A stretch of DNA of 64,000 nt from Bacillota bacterium (lineage in GTDB: Bacteria; Bacillota; Clostridia; Lachnospirales; Lachnospiraceae), in the NCBI GenBank assembly GCA_023407575.1, contig JAEYLX010000049.1, positions 248,001 through 312,000 of the forward strand, written 5' to 3'. This document shows, one piece after another, positions 44,149-51,726 of this stretch. The notes under the pieces were generated by a model that ran no database searches, had not been told where the DNA came from, and saw only the letters and a list, made by a program, of their open reading frames with translations. The number at the start of each line of letters is the position of its first letter. Position 1 is the stretch's first letter. The translations under genes were made by a program, and so were the position numbers.

Positions 44149-44178
44149 AAAATCCCAGCTCATTAGAGCTGGGATTTT
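44149..44178. terminator. Orphan terminator-like hairpin between divergent rpoB and feoA
   Basis: A perfect 13-bp stem AAAATCCCAGCTC / GAGCTGGGATTTT (44149-44161 and 44166-44178) has a 4-nt loop, with TTTT in the stem end and more T residues nearby on the minus strand. It lies upstream of both divergent genes, so no known transcript should reach it. It may end an unannotated RNA. Confidence 0.6.
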
Positions 44179-44208
44179 CTGCATAATTCCTTGGGAGATT
44201 ATGCAGGC

Positions 44209-44260
44209 ATGGATGATAACTAATTTCGAAATTTCAGTTTCAAAATTAGTTATCATCCAT
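44209..44260. repeat. 18-bp perfect inverted repeat
   Basis: ATGGATGATAACTAATTT (44209-44226) and its exact complement (44243-44260) enclose 16 nt. It lies in the rpoB-feoA gap, next to a tandem repeat block. Confidence 0.8.
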
Positions 44261-44381
44261 GAAACATTGTAACAAATGAATTGTGCTCATTATAATTCAT
44301 GAGACTACTTTGCAACGAATGATTTGTGTTTTACAATCCACGAGACTACTTTGCAACAATTGACTGTGTCCTTTACAATTC
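44257..44381. repeat. Three degenerate tandem repeats of about 41 bp
   Basis: Units at 44257-44297, 44298-44338 and 44339-44381. The second and third are close copies: both contain GAGACTACTTTGCAAC and end in TTTACAAT. The first is more diverged (GAAACATTGTAAC...TTATAAT). No coding frame is evident. The rest of the 44100-44538 gap is AT-rich without a recognised element. Confidence 0.65.
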
Positions 44382-44538
44382 AAAACTCAACTTCGATTCT
44401 TTCCTTCATCTAACTTTCTTTCCTTCCACAAACTTTTTTTCTTTTATGTAACATTCAATAATCCCCATGCATACTATGATATTAGCTTTAACATGAAAAT
44501 ATTACAAAAAGTTTTAGTTCGTATTAGGAGGTACTACC

Positions 44539-44772
44539 ATGCAAACACTTAATCACATTTCTGCAGGAGAATATGCAACCGTTTTAGACCTATCATCAAT
44601 CGGAACCTTAAGGGAAAGAATGCTGGCACTTGGACTGACAAAGGGAACAAGAGTGGAAGTTATACGGAAAGGTCCTTCCGGAGACCCAACCGTTTATAAT
44701 ATTAGAGGCACAATGATTGCATTAAGAAAAGAAGAAGCTTCTTTAATATCAGTTACTACATCTCTATTTTAA
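44539..44772 (+). CDS. feoA: Ferrous iron transport protein FeoA
   Basis: A 77-residue cytosolic SH3-like protein that supports FeoB. LNHISAGEYATVLDLSSIGT, then LRERMLALGLTKGTRVEVI and the closing GTMIALRKEEASLI, match FeoA. Start ATG behind AGGAGGTACTACC. It is followed 40 bp later by feoB. Confidence 0.95.
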   Translation: MQTLNHISAGEYATVLDLSSIGTLRERMLALGLTKGTRVEVIRKGPSGDPTVYNIRGTMIALRKEEASLISVTTSLF

Positions 44773-44812
44773 CAAAAGCTGTCACATATTATATCCCGCA
44801 TGGAGGTTTGGG

Positions 44813-46930
44813 ATGGGTTTAACTTTTCAATCCACAAAAATAGGAGCATTGATTGATACTTTTCACATTGATAAGAAAGAAGGTCAATACGTAATTGCAT
44901 TGGCTGGTAACCCTAACACAGGAAAAAGCACTGTATTTAATTCATTGACCGGCTTACACCAACACACAGGGAACTGGCCAGGTAAAACTGTTGTAAATGC
45001 ACGCGGCGAATTTACTTACAATAACATAGAGAACATTTTAATTGATCTTCCTGGAACATATTCCTTATTTCCTGCCTCTGCTGAAGAAGAGGTTGCACGA
45101 AACTTCTTATGCTTTGGTAATCCAGATGCCATTGTAGTTGTTGCAGATGCTACTTGTTTGGAACGGAATCTGAGTCTTGTTTATCAGGTAATGGAATTAT
45201 CTGATCGGGTCATATTATGTATTAATCTAATTGATGAAGCAAAAAAGAAAAAAATCTTTATAGATCAACAAACAATTGAAAAAGAATTGGGTATCCCAGT
45301 AATTTTAAGTTCTGCACGTAATGGCATCGGTGTTGACGATCTTAAAGAAGCAATTTATAAACTAACAACTAAGAAGTTAAATCCTAGCGCCAAGGTAGCT
45401 CTTTATGGTGATCTTCTTGAAGAGCAAGTAAAGAATATACAGCAATTTCTTGAGGAAGGTGCCACTTTTGTAAAAAGCAGATGGCTTGCCTTACGGGCAC
45501 TTGATGGTGATGACTTAATAAAGCAAATTCTATTTGATCACCTGGACGAGAATGTACAAAAGGAAATGCAATCACAAATGCACCTAAATAAGCTCAAAGA
45601 GGAACTCCCTCCAATAAGAGACCACATTATAGAACATATTTATAAGCGAGCTGAAGAAATAAAAAAATTGTGCGTTTCAGAGGATAGTAAAAGTACAGAT
45701 CGTGATAGAAAAATAGATAACGTTATAACCTCCAGGTTATTTGGTATCCCAATTATGTTATTATCCTTAGCGCTTGTTTTTTGGATTACCATAAGCGGAG
45801 CCAATGTTCCTTCAGCAATGATAGCCGAATTTTTATTTGGTGTTGAGGATAAATTAACACAGTTATTTTTGTACCTTAATGCTCCCGATTGGTTACATGG
45901 AGTTTTAATCCTCGGTCTTTTTAGAACTCTTGCTTGGGTCGTATCAGTAATGCTCCCGCCAATGGCAATTTTCTTCCCTCTCTTTACTATACTTGAAGAC
46001 CTGGGTTTTCTTCCTCGTGTTGCCTTCAACATGGACCATATGTTTAAAAAAGCTTGTACTCACGGGAAACAATGTCTAACTATGTGCATGGGCTTCGGCT
46101 GCAATGCTGCTGGAATTATTGCCTGCAGAATTATAGACTCACCTAGAGAACGCTTAATTGCAACTTTAACAAATAACTTTGTACCTTGTAATGGTAGATT
46201 CCCTACCTTAATTGCTATTTCCTCTATATTTTTAGTGTTTGGAGGAAGCAGTAAATTTGGTCTTATACCTGCATTATCTGTAACTGCTTTAATAATCATA
46301 GGCATAATGACAACCTTACTAGTATCCTACTTACTATCTAAAACATTATTAAGAGGTATCCCCTCTACCTTCACCTTAGAGTTACCACCCTACCGCGTAC
46401 CTAAAATAGGCCGGGTCATTTATACCTCCGTTATTGACCGAACTTTATTTGTCTTATGGAGAGCCGTTATTATTGCCGCACCTGCTGGTGCAGTCATCTG
46501 GATCTTAGGAAATATCTATATTAATGATATCAGTATCATTGGTCATGTAGCAGGTTTTTTCGATCCCTTTGCTAATCTAATTGGCCTTGACGGGTTTATC
46601 CTAATGGCTTTTATCCTTGGTCTGCCAGCAAATGAAATAGTTCTCCCAATTCTAATGATGTGCTATCTTTCCTCTGGTTCCATGCTTGAGTATGATAGTC
46701 TTGACTCGCTAAAAAATCTCTTGGTTGATAACGGCTGGACGCATCTCACTGCATTAAATACCATGTTGTTTAGCTTACTGCATTGGCCTTGTGCTACAAC
46801 ACTTTTAACAATCCGAAAGGAAACAAAAAGTATTAAGTGGACGTTGTTGTCCTTTGCTATACCAACCTGTATCGCAATTGTAGTTTGTTTTCTCACAACT
46901 AGTATATTCCGTTTATTTAGTCTCGCCTGA
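44813..46930 (+). CDS. feoB: Ferrous iron transporter FeoB
   Basis: A 705-residue membrane Fe(II) transporter with an N-terminal GTPase-like domain. G1 is GNPNTGKST (32-40), G3 is DLPG (78-81) and G4 is NLID (near 140). A helical guanine-dissociation-inhibitor-like region follows (about 190-290). The membrane part has the paired gate motifs (PLFTILEDLGFLPRVAFNMD; GFGCNAAGIIACRIIDSPRE; later LGLPANEIVLPI), with Cys residues of the conserved core present. Start ATG behind GGAGGTTTGGG. Probably controlled by the convergent DtxR-type gene. Confidence 0.97.
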   Translation: MGLTFQSTKIGALIDTFHIDKKEGQYVIALAGNPNTGKSTVFNSLTGLHQHTGNWPGKTVVNARGEFTYNNIENILIDLPGTYSLFPASAEEEVARNFLCFGNPDAIVVVADATCLERNLSLVYQVMELSDRVILCINLIDEAKKKKIFIDQQTIEKELGIPVILSSARNGIGVDDLKEAIYKLTTKKLNPSAKVALYGDLLEEQVKNIQQFLEEGATFVKSRWLALRALDGDDLIKQILFDHLDENVQKEMQSQMHLNKLKEELPPIRDHIIEHIYKRAEEIKKLCVSEDSKSTDRDRKIDNVITSRLFGIPIMLLSLALVFWITISGANVPSAMIAEFLFGVEDKLTQLFLYLNAPDWLHGVLILGLFRTLAWVVSVMLPPMAIFFPLFTILEDLGFLPRVAFNMDHMFKKACTHGKQCLTMCMGFGCNAAGIIACRIIDSPRERLIATLTNNFVPCNGRFPTLIAISSIFLVFGGSSKFGLIPALSVTALIIIGIMTTLLVSYLLSKTLLRGIPSTFTLELPPYRVPKIGRVIYTSVIDRTLFVLWRAVIIAAPAGAVIWILGNIYINDISIIGHVAGFFDPFANLIGLDGFILMAFILGLPANEIVLPILMMCYLSSGSMLEYDSLDSLKNLLVDNGWTHLTALNTMLFSLLHWPCATTLLTIRKETKSIKWTLLSFAIPTCIAIVVCFLTTSIFRLFSLA

Positions 46931-46958
46931 TACAGAAAGAAAATCCTGTGTATAGTTT

Positions 46959-47003
46959 AAGGATAAGGGATGGATGAATTTAATTCATCCACCTCTTATC
47001 CTT
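46959..47003. terminator. Bidirectional terminator between feoB and the DtxR-type gene
   Basis: Outer stem AAGGATAAG / CTTATCCTT and inner stem GGATGAATT / AATTCATCC are separated by a small internal loop. The distal arm overlaps the stop codon of the convergent regulator gene. Confidence 0.75.
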
Positions 47004-47481
47004 ATTCTCTTGTAGAGCGATAATCATTGAAAGTTTTCAGTAATGTTGGATTATTATCAAAATAATCTACTAAGTCATGAAGCCCACATAAAATTTCATT
47101 ATTTATCATATGTTCTATTTTTTCTGTCTCTTCTAAGAGTCCTTCTCTAACATTAAGTAATTTCAGGAAGCTTTCCACTATATTATGCCTCTTGAGTAAT
47201 GCCGCACCCTTTTCGAGCCCTAAAGCTTCTAAAATAATAAAACCATATTTTTCGTACTTTAAAAACTTCATTTCTGATAGCTTCTGAATCATTTTTGTTA
47301 CCGAAGGCGGTTGCACATTTAACGCTGTAGCTAAATCATTCACTCTAGTAAATCCATGTTCTCTTGATAGTCTGTAGATCATCTCAACATAATCCTCTGC
47401 TGACGGTGATAAATACTCTTGGTCTTTTCTTAAATACTCCCGAAAGGTATAAAAATCCTTATCAGACATAAGCAATGACAT
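47002..47481 (-). CDS. DtxR/MntR-family metal-dependent repressor
   Basis: A 159-residue regulator. The N-terminal winged helix (about 25-80, SPSAEDYVEMIYRLSREHGF, ALNVQPPSVTKMIQKL) is followed by a metal-binding and dimerisation helix region (about 90-140). It contains His95, Glu and His ligand-type residues (KRHNIVESFL, EETEKIEHMI). There is no C-terminal SH3 domain, so it is the short MntR-like form. Convergent to feoAB, suggesting iron or manganese control of feo, though I found no clear operator. Start ATG at 47481 behind GGAAAGGATTAA. Confidence 0.85.
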   Translation of the reverse strand: MSLLMSDKDFYTFREYLRKDQEYLSPSAEDYVEMIYRLSREHGFTRVNDLATALNVQPPSVTKMIQKLSEMKFLKYEKYGFIILEALGLEKGAALLKRHNIVESFLKLLNVREGLLEETEKIEHMINNEILCGLHDLVDYFDNNPTLLKTFNDYRSTRE

Positions 47482-47660
47482 TTAATCCTTTCCAAATCAA
47501 AATAAATACCTCATTATTTTAGAATACTATCGCTGAAAAACAAAAACACCTTAATAGAGTATATGTCTGAATGTTCAAATTATTGTAACTAAATATTTCA
47601 TTTTGAATGATACCAAATAGATAATATAACAGAGAGTAAAAACTCACCCTCCCTTAACAT

Positions 47661-47697
47661 AAAAAAAGAAGAACCTCCCATATGGAAAGTTCTTCTT
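47661..47697 (-). terminator. Terminator after rplL
   Basis: AGAAGAACTTTCC pairs imperfectly with GGGAGGTTCTTCT, followed by seven T residues on the minus strand. It ends the rplJL transcript before the feo/DtxR module. The 180-bp region 47482-47660 holds nothing else recognised. Confidence 0.88.
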
Positions 47698-47718
47698 GAA
47701 TTAGCATCAATGATAGGA

Positions 47719-48081
47719 TTACTTTAAAGTAACCTTAGCGCCTTCAGCTTCTAACTTAGTCTTAAGATCTTCGGATTCAGCCTTGTTAGCGCCTTCTTTA
47801 ACGATCTTAGGAGCTCCATCAACAAGATCCTTAGCTTCTTTTAAGCCTAAGCCTGTTACTTCACGAACAACTTTGATAACCTTAACTTTGTTAGGACCAG
47901 CTTCTGTTAACTCTACATTCCACTCAGTCTTCTCTTCTTCAGCTTCTGCTGCAGGGCCAGCTGCTACAACAACGCCTGCTGCTGCGGATACACCAAATTC
48001 TTCTTCACATGCTTTTACTAAATCATTTAATTCTAAAACGGTAAGGCCTTTAATTGCCTCGATAAAATCTTGAGTTGTCAT
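47719..48081 (-). CDS. rplL: 50S ribosomal protein L7/L12
   Basis: A 120-residue stalk protein that recruits translation GTPases. N-terminal dimerisation domain (TTQDFIEAIKGLTVLELNDL), an Ala-rich hinge (SAAAGVVVAAGPAAEAEEE) and the C-terminal factor-binding domain (VKVIKVVREVTGLGLKEAKD) are in order. Start ATG behind GGAGGTATATTAAA. It follows rplJ by about 145 bp. Confidence 0.98.
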   Translation of the reverse strand: MTTQDFIEAIKGLTVLELNDLVKACEEEFGVSAAAGVVVAAGPAAEAEEEKTEWNVELTEAGPNKVKVIKVVREVTGLGLKEAKDLVDGAPKIVKEGANKAESEDLKTKLEAEGAKVTLK

Positions 48082-48226
48082 TTTAATATACCTCCATATA
48101 ATTTTTAATATTTGATAATGTTCGGGTTATATCATAACCATTTAGTAGCCACTTACAAAATGCTTACTATGTTCGTAATTAAGCCTGCTTCTTAGCGATC
48201 TGCGAGCAGATCTTCAACACAGCATA

Positions 48227-48712
48227 TTATGCCTGTTTCTCAGCGATCTGCTTAATAACACGAGCAAAGTTTGTAATTGGTGACTGTAAGCTTCCAAGTA
48301 ACTTGGAAATAAGAACTTCTCTGGAAGGAATAGTTGCGATAACCTGAATTCCTTTTTCATCATAGTAAGTTCCATCAACAACACCTGCTTTAAGCTCAAG
48401 CTTAGGCATTGTCTTAGTAGCTTCAAATAAAATTCTTGCAGGAGCAGTAGCATCTTCTAAACCAAAAGCAACAGCTGTTGGTCCTTCAAGCTTCTGAGCA
48501 AGAGCTTCATATGCAGTTCCTTTGAATGCAAAGTTAAGCATTGTGTTCTTGTATACCTTGTAAACCACACCAGCATCTCTTAACTTCTTACGAAGTTCAG
48601 TATCCTGTGCAACGGTTAAACCACGGTAATCTACTAAAACAGCCGCTTTCGCGTTTTCTACATAGCCCTTAATTTCTTCTACAATAGGTTGTTTTAATTC
48701 AACTTTTGCCAT
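48227..48712 (-). CDS. rplJ: 50S ribosomal protein L10
   Basis: A 161-residue stalk base protein that holds L7/L12 dimers on 23S rRNA. Start at the ATG at 48712 (MAKVELKQPIVEEIKGYVEN), eight bases after AGGAGG; the in-frame GTG at 48721 overlaps the ribosome site. AAVLVDYRGLTVAQDTELRK is diagnostic. The C-terminal helix that binds L7/L12 is present. Preceded by an L10 leader with terminator. Confidence 0.97.
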   Translation of the reverse strand: MAKVELKQPIVEEIKGYVENAKAAVLVDYRGLTVAQDTELRKKLRDAGVVYKVYKNTMLNFAFKGTAYEALAQKLEGPTAVAFGLEDATAPARILFEATKTMPKLELKAGVVDGTYYDEKGIQVIATIPSREVLISKLLGSLQSPITNFARVIKQIAEKQA

Positions 48713-48721
48713 TACGTACAC

Positions 48722-48934
48722 CTCCTTGTTTCTTTTTGCCTTGTCGACTTAGCGACAAGCTCTATCTCTGTATCATAACGATCAATAAATTAATCCCAAT
48801 AATACAAAAAAGCCTCGTCCTGCCAAAGCAGAAAGAGGTCAACAAAATCAAACGATTTAAATTAACTTTCCCTCGGTAGGCGGTTAACACCTTATGCCTT
48901 TCGGCACCTACTGTCTTCGGCAGTCTTATTCACA
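48722..48934 (-). promoter_or_regulatory. L10 leader RNA with leader terminator
   Basis: The untranslated leader shows the conserved Firmicutes L10-leader features: CTGCCGAAGACAGTAGGTGC, CGAAAGGCATAAGG and TAACCGCCTACCGAGGG (48863-48923). A terminator-like hairpin follows: CCTCTTTCTGC pairs with GCAGGACGAGG, then six T residues (about 48806-48840). In this class the L10-L12 complex binds the leader to limit its own synthesis. Confidence 0.88.
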
Positions 48935-48940
48935 AATGCG

Positions 48941-48970
48941 ATTATAACATGACTTTAAGAGGCATGTCAA
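48941..48970 (-). promoter_or_regulatory. rplJL promoter
   Basis: TTGACA (48965-48970) and TATAAT (48941-48946) are both consensus, with an 18-bp spacer, directly upstream of the L10 leader. Confidence 0.85.
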
Positions 48971-49011
48971 CCCTTATTTGTTAATGTTTTATTTCATTTT
49001 AATAAATGCTT

Positions 49012-49069
49012 TAACAGTTCAGCCCTCGCTTGATTTTGCTTCGCTGTATCTTGCACAGGTAAACTGTTA
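49012..49069. repeat. Dispersed inverted repeat family A, copy 1
   Basis: The element starts TAACAGTTCAGCCCT and ends AACTGTTA, with internal GATTTTGCTTCG. A related element lies at 51727-51800 and a deleted one at 28730-28755. This copy sits in the rplA-rplJ gap, upstream of the rplJ promoter. Confidence 0.6.
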
Positions 49070-49076
49070 CATAATA

Positions 49077-49131
49077 TTACTGCATAACTTTAAAGTCTAT
49101 ACTACAAATACCTTTATAAATTATGCAGTAA
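49077..49131. repeat. Long hairpin downstream of rplA
   Basis: TTACTGCATAA (49077-49087) and TTATGCAGTAA (49121-49131) pair perfectly; an inner CTTTAAAG / CTTTATAAA can extend the stem. The T-tract is weak. It may end the rplKA transcript or be a small repeat element. Confidence 0.6.
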
Positions 49132-49144
49132 CCATATATTTTAA

Positions 49145-49837
49145 TTAGCCTAATTTAGCTGTGTTAAGCTTTACGCCAGGTCCCATAGTGGAAGCAAGTG
49201 TAACACTCTTTAAATACTGACCCTTAGCTGCGGATGGCTTAGCTTTGATAACAGCACCAATTAAGGTCTGGAAGTTATCATTTAACTGTTCCTGTGTAAA
49301 GGAAGCCTTTCCAAGTGGACAGTGAATAATGTTTGTCTTATCCAATCTGTACTCAATCTTACCAGCTTTGATATCGTTAACTGCTTTGGTAACGTCCATA
49401 GTTACAGTACCAGCCTTAGGGTTTGGCATTAATCCCTTAGGACCAAGTACACGACCTAAACGACCAACAACACCCATCATGTCAGGAGTTGCAACAACTA
49501 CGTCAAATTCAAACCAGTTTTCGTTCTGAATCTTAGGGATTAAATCATCAGCACCAACAAAGTCAGCGCCAGCTGCTAAAGCTTCGTTCGCTTTATCACC
49601 CTTAGCAAATACAAGAACGCGAACCTTTTTACCTGTTCCGTGAGGTAATACTACCGCACCACGAACCTGTTGATCAGCATGACGACCATCAACACCAAGT
49701 CTGATGTGTGCTTCGATTGTCTCATCAAATTTTGCTACAGCAGCTTTTTTAACTAAGCCGATAGCTTCTACTGCATCGTATTGAACGGATTTGTCAACTA
49801 ACTTTGCAGAGTCTATATATTTCTTTCCTCTTTTCAT
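49145..49837 (-). CDS. rplA: 50S ribosomal protein L1
   Basis: A 230-residue protein of the mobile L1 stalk that guides E-site tRNA exit, and a translational repressor of its own operon. MKRGKKYIDSAKLVDKSVQY, VGRLGRVLGPKGLMPNPKAG (the RNA-binding signature) and GKIEYRLDKTNIIHCPLGKA are diagnostic. An L1-binding-site mimic lies right before the start. Confidence 0.98.
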   Translation of the reverse strand: MKRGKKYIDSAKLVDKSVQYDAVEAIGLVKKAAVAKFDETIEAHIRLGVDGRHADQQVRGAVVLPHGTGKKVRVLVFAKGDKANEALAAGADFVGADDLIPKIQNENWFEFDVVVATPDMMGVVGRLGRVLGPKGLMPNPKAGTVTMDVTKAVNDIKAGKIEYRLDKTNIIHCPLGKASFTQEQLNDNFQTLIGAVIKAKPSAAKGQYLKSVTLASTMGPGVKLNTAKLG

Positions 49838-49852
49838 TCTATAAACCTCCTA

Positions 49853-49882
49853 GTGGTTCAACGGGAAGAACCCCTCCCACGT
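49853..49882 (-). promoter_or_regulatory. L1-binding-site mimic before rplA
   Basis: On the transcribed strand GTGG-GAGGGG, a 5-nt loop, CCC-GTTGAA-CCAC forms the two-part stem with an asymmetric loop typical of L1 targets, just before the ribosome site. A near-identical element precedes rplK. Confidence 0.65.
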
Positions 49883-49933
49883 TATTAGATTCTATATCGC
49901 ATAGTCTCTTTCAACCATGCAGTCTTATTCTTA

Positions 49934-50359
49934 TTAGTCTACTACGGTAACGCCCATGCTTCTTGCAGTACCAGCAACCATGCTCATAGCTGCTTCAACG
50001 CTTGCTGCATTTAAATCAGGCATTTTAAGCTCAGCAATTTTTCTAACTTGTGCCTTTGTGATTTTAGCTACCTTAGTCTTGTTAGGAACTGCGGAACCGG
50101 ACTTAAGATTAAGTTCTTTCTTAATCAAAACTGCTGCCGGAGGAGTCTTTGTAACGAAGCTGAAGCTTCTGTCTGCATATACAGTGATTACTACTGGTGT
50201 AATAATTCCATCCTGATCTGCAGTTCTAGCATTAAATTCTTTTGTGAACTGTACAATGTTCACGCCGTGCTGACCGAGTGCAGGTCCTACCGGAGGAGCC
50301 GGTGTAGCCTTGCCAGCTGGAATCTGTAATTTGATATAACCTGTAACTTTTTTTGCCAT
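49934..50359 (-). CDS. rplK: 50S ribosomal protein L11
   Basis: A 141-residue protein of the GTPase-associated centre, also needed for the RelA stringent response. KLQIPAGKATPAPPVGPALG, FSFVTKTPPAAVLIKKEL and the C-terminal GTARSMGVTVVD match L11. Start ATG behind GGAGGTATGCTATC. It is followed by rplA 96 bp later. Confidence 0.98.
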   Translation of the reverse strand: MAKKVTGYIKLQIPAGKATPAPPVGPALGQHGVNIVQFTKEFNARTADQDGIITPVVITVYADRSFSFVTKTPPAAVLIKKELNLKSGSAVPNKTKVAKITKAQVRKIAELKMPDLNAASVEAAMSMVAGTARSMGVTVVD

Positions 50360-50380
50360 GATAGCATACCTCCATATAAT

Positions 50381-50410
50381 GTGGTGTTTGCGGGGATTTC
50401 CCTCCCACGT
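50381..50410 (-). promoter_or_regulatory. L1-binding-site mimic before rplK
   Basis: The transcribed strand reads GTGG-GAGGG-AAAT-CCCCG-CAAACA-CCAC, the same fold as the element before rplA. Between this and nusG (50411-50595) I see only small hairpins such as GTAAGTT / AACTTAC and no promoter I would defend. Confidence 0.65.
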
Positions 50411-50595
50411 AACGAGCCGTAAGTTATAAAACTTACCTTTTAGTGTCGATAAACGACGCCCTTAACTTAGTGAATTATGCCTTACCATTCACAGTTAACG
50501 GTGCATTAAAACACGCATTTCTTTTGCATCCATGGTGTCCATGCAAGTGGAACAAGCTAACCTAGAAATGATTGTCGATCTTCCCATATGAAATA

Positions 50596-50606
50596 CTTGT
50601 CATGAA
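50596..50606. repeat. Dispersed repeat family B, partial copy 4
   Basis: CTTGTCATGAA is the complement of TTCATGACAAG, the first 11 bases of the family-B core. It immediately follows the nusG stop codon. Confidence 0.4.
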
Positions 50607-51131
50607 TTAATTACGAACCTTAACTTCACTAAAGCCAATTTCTACAGGTGTTTCACGACCAAACATGTCTACGCTGATGGTAACGATCTGCTTGTGAGGA
50701 TTGATTTGCTTGATAACACCGGAAGTATTCTCCCATACACCGGAAATTACGGTTACAGTATCACCAACTTCAAAATCAAGTGAGATCGTATCATCATTTT
50801 TAATACCCATGCTGCGCATTTCTGTGTCAGTCAAAGGAACTGGTTGTTTTGAATCAGGTCCAACAAAGCCTGTTACACCTCTGGTATTACGAACCACATA
50901 CCATACATCGTCATTCATGACCATGTGGAGCAGTACATATCCAGGAAACATCTTCTTTTGTACCTTTTTCTTAACGCCATTCTTCACTTCTATGACGTCC
51001 TGCATTGGTACAGATACTTCTACGATCTGATCTTGCAGCTTTCTGTTTTCAATTGTCTTCTCAATGTTCGCTTTTACCTTGTTCTCATACCCTGAATAGG
51101 TGTGAACAACGTACCAATTTGCTTCTGACAT
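50607..51131 (-). CDS. nusG: Transcription elongation/antitermination factor NusG
   Basis: A 174-residue factor. The NGN domain (about 1-115, WYVVHTYSGYENKVKANIEK, KKMFPGYVLLHM, WYVVRNTRGVTGFVG) binds RNA polymerase. The C-terminal KOW domain (about 122-174, FEVGDTVTVISGVWENTSGV) contacts Rho or S10. Standard position between secE and rplK. Start ATG behind GATGAGGAT. Confidence 0.98.
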   Translation of the reverse strand: MSEANWYVVHTYSGYENKVKANIEKTIENRKLQDQIVEVSVPMQDVIEVKNGVKKKVQKKMFPGYVLLHMVMNDDVWYVVRNTRGVTGFVGPDSKQPVPLTDTEMRSMGIKNDDTISLDFEVGDTVTVISGVWENTSGVIKQINPHKQIVTISVDMFGRETPVEIGFSEVKVRN

Positions 51132-51149
51132 ATCCTCATCACCCTTATC

Positions 51150-51359
51150 CTATAATAAGAAAGCAATACCTCGTTCGATTGCATAGTCCAGAACGTAAAT
51201 AACTATTCCTAAAACAATGGTAACTGATATGACAGCAACTGTCTGTTTTGCAAGGTATTCTTTATCTGGCCAGATAATTTTCTTAAACTCAGACTTAATT
51301 CCCTTAAACCAGCTTCTCTTTGGAGCCTTTTCGGTTGACGTATTAGCCATCTCTCCCAT
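51150..51359 (-). CDS. secE: Preprotein translocase subunit SecE
   Basis: A 69-residue single-spanning partner of SecY. The amphipathic segment (WFKGIKSEFKKIIWPDKEYL) and one membrane helix (VAVISVTIVLGIVIYVLDYA) are typical of the short Gram-positive form. The start is the ATG at 51359, nine bases after AAAGGA; a TTG at 51377 is rejected. It lies between rpmG and nusG. Confidence 0.95.
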   Translation of the reverse strand: MGEMANTSTEKAPKRSWFKGIKSEFKKIIWPDKEYLAKQTVAVISVTIVLGIVIYVLDYAIERGIAFLL

Positions 51360-51381
51360 GTCTTCATTTCCTTTCAAATAA

Positions 51382-51531
51382 TTATTTCGTTTCTTTGTGC
51401 AATGTGTGGGATCTACAGAATTTACAATATTTCTTAGTTTCCATTCTGTCTGGATGTAACTTCTTTTCTTTCATCGTGTTGTAATTACGTTGTTTGCAGT
51501 CTGTACATGCAAGTGTAATTTTTACGCGCAC
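51382..51531 (-). CDS. rpmG: 50S ribosomal protein L33, zinc form
   Basis: A 49-residue protein with GTG start at 51531, six bases after GGAGGTG. MRVKITLACTDCKQRNYNT and CKFCRSHTLHKETK identify L33. Cys9, Cys12, Cys36 and Cys39 make a complete zinc ribbon. A longer reading to 51705 has no homology upstream of the GTG. Confidence 0.97.
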   Translation of the reverse strand: MRVKITLACTDCKQRNYNTMKEKKLHPDRMETKKYCKFCRSHTLHKETK

Positions 51532-51622
51532 AATATCCACCTCCAATTTCTGTTGTGCAAATGTACCTTGATTTGGGCCGTTTTTTAGGCATAAAAAAAA
51601 AGCCCTCTTTCTTCGCTTACTA

Positions 51623-51651
51623 AATATATCATAGACACGTTGTGCCGTCAA
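51623..51651 (-). promoter_or_regulatory. Promoter of rpmG-secE-nusG-rplK-rplA
   Basis: TTGACG (51646-51651) and TATATT (51623-51628) on the minus strand are 17 bp apart, about 90 bp upstream of rpmG. The leader contains a run of nine T residues. Confidence 0.72.
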
Positions 51652-51726
51652 TATATTTTTCTTAGGCTTTTCTCGATATTTATTAATAATAACACAAATA
51701 TTCAAATAAGTCTATTGTAAATTCAA

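Noticed and set aside
44257..44381. CRISPR-like repeat array
   Set aside because: The units are directly tandem and degenerate, with no unique spacers and no cas genes nearby.
44400..44538. A DtxR/MntR operator upstream of feoA
   Set aside because: I looked for a palindrome of the TTAGG..CCTAA or similar type and found none; regulation of feoAB by the adjacent repressor is therefore only contextual.
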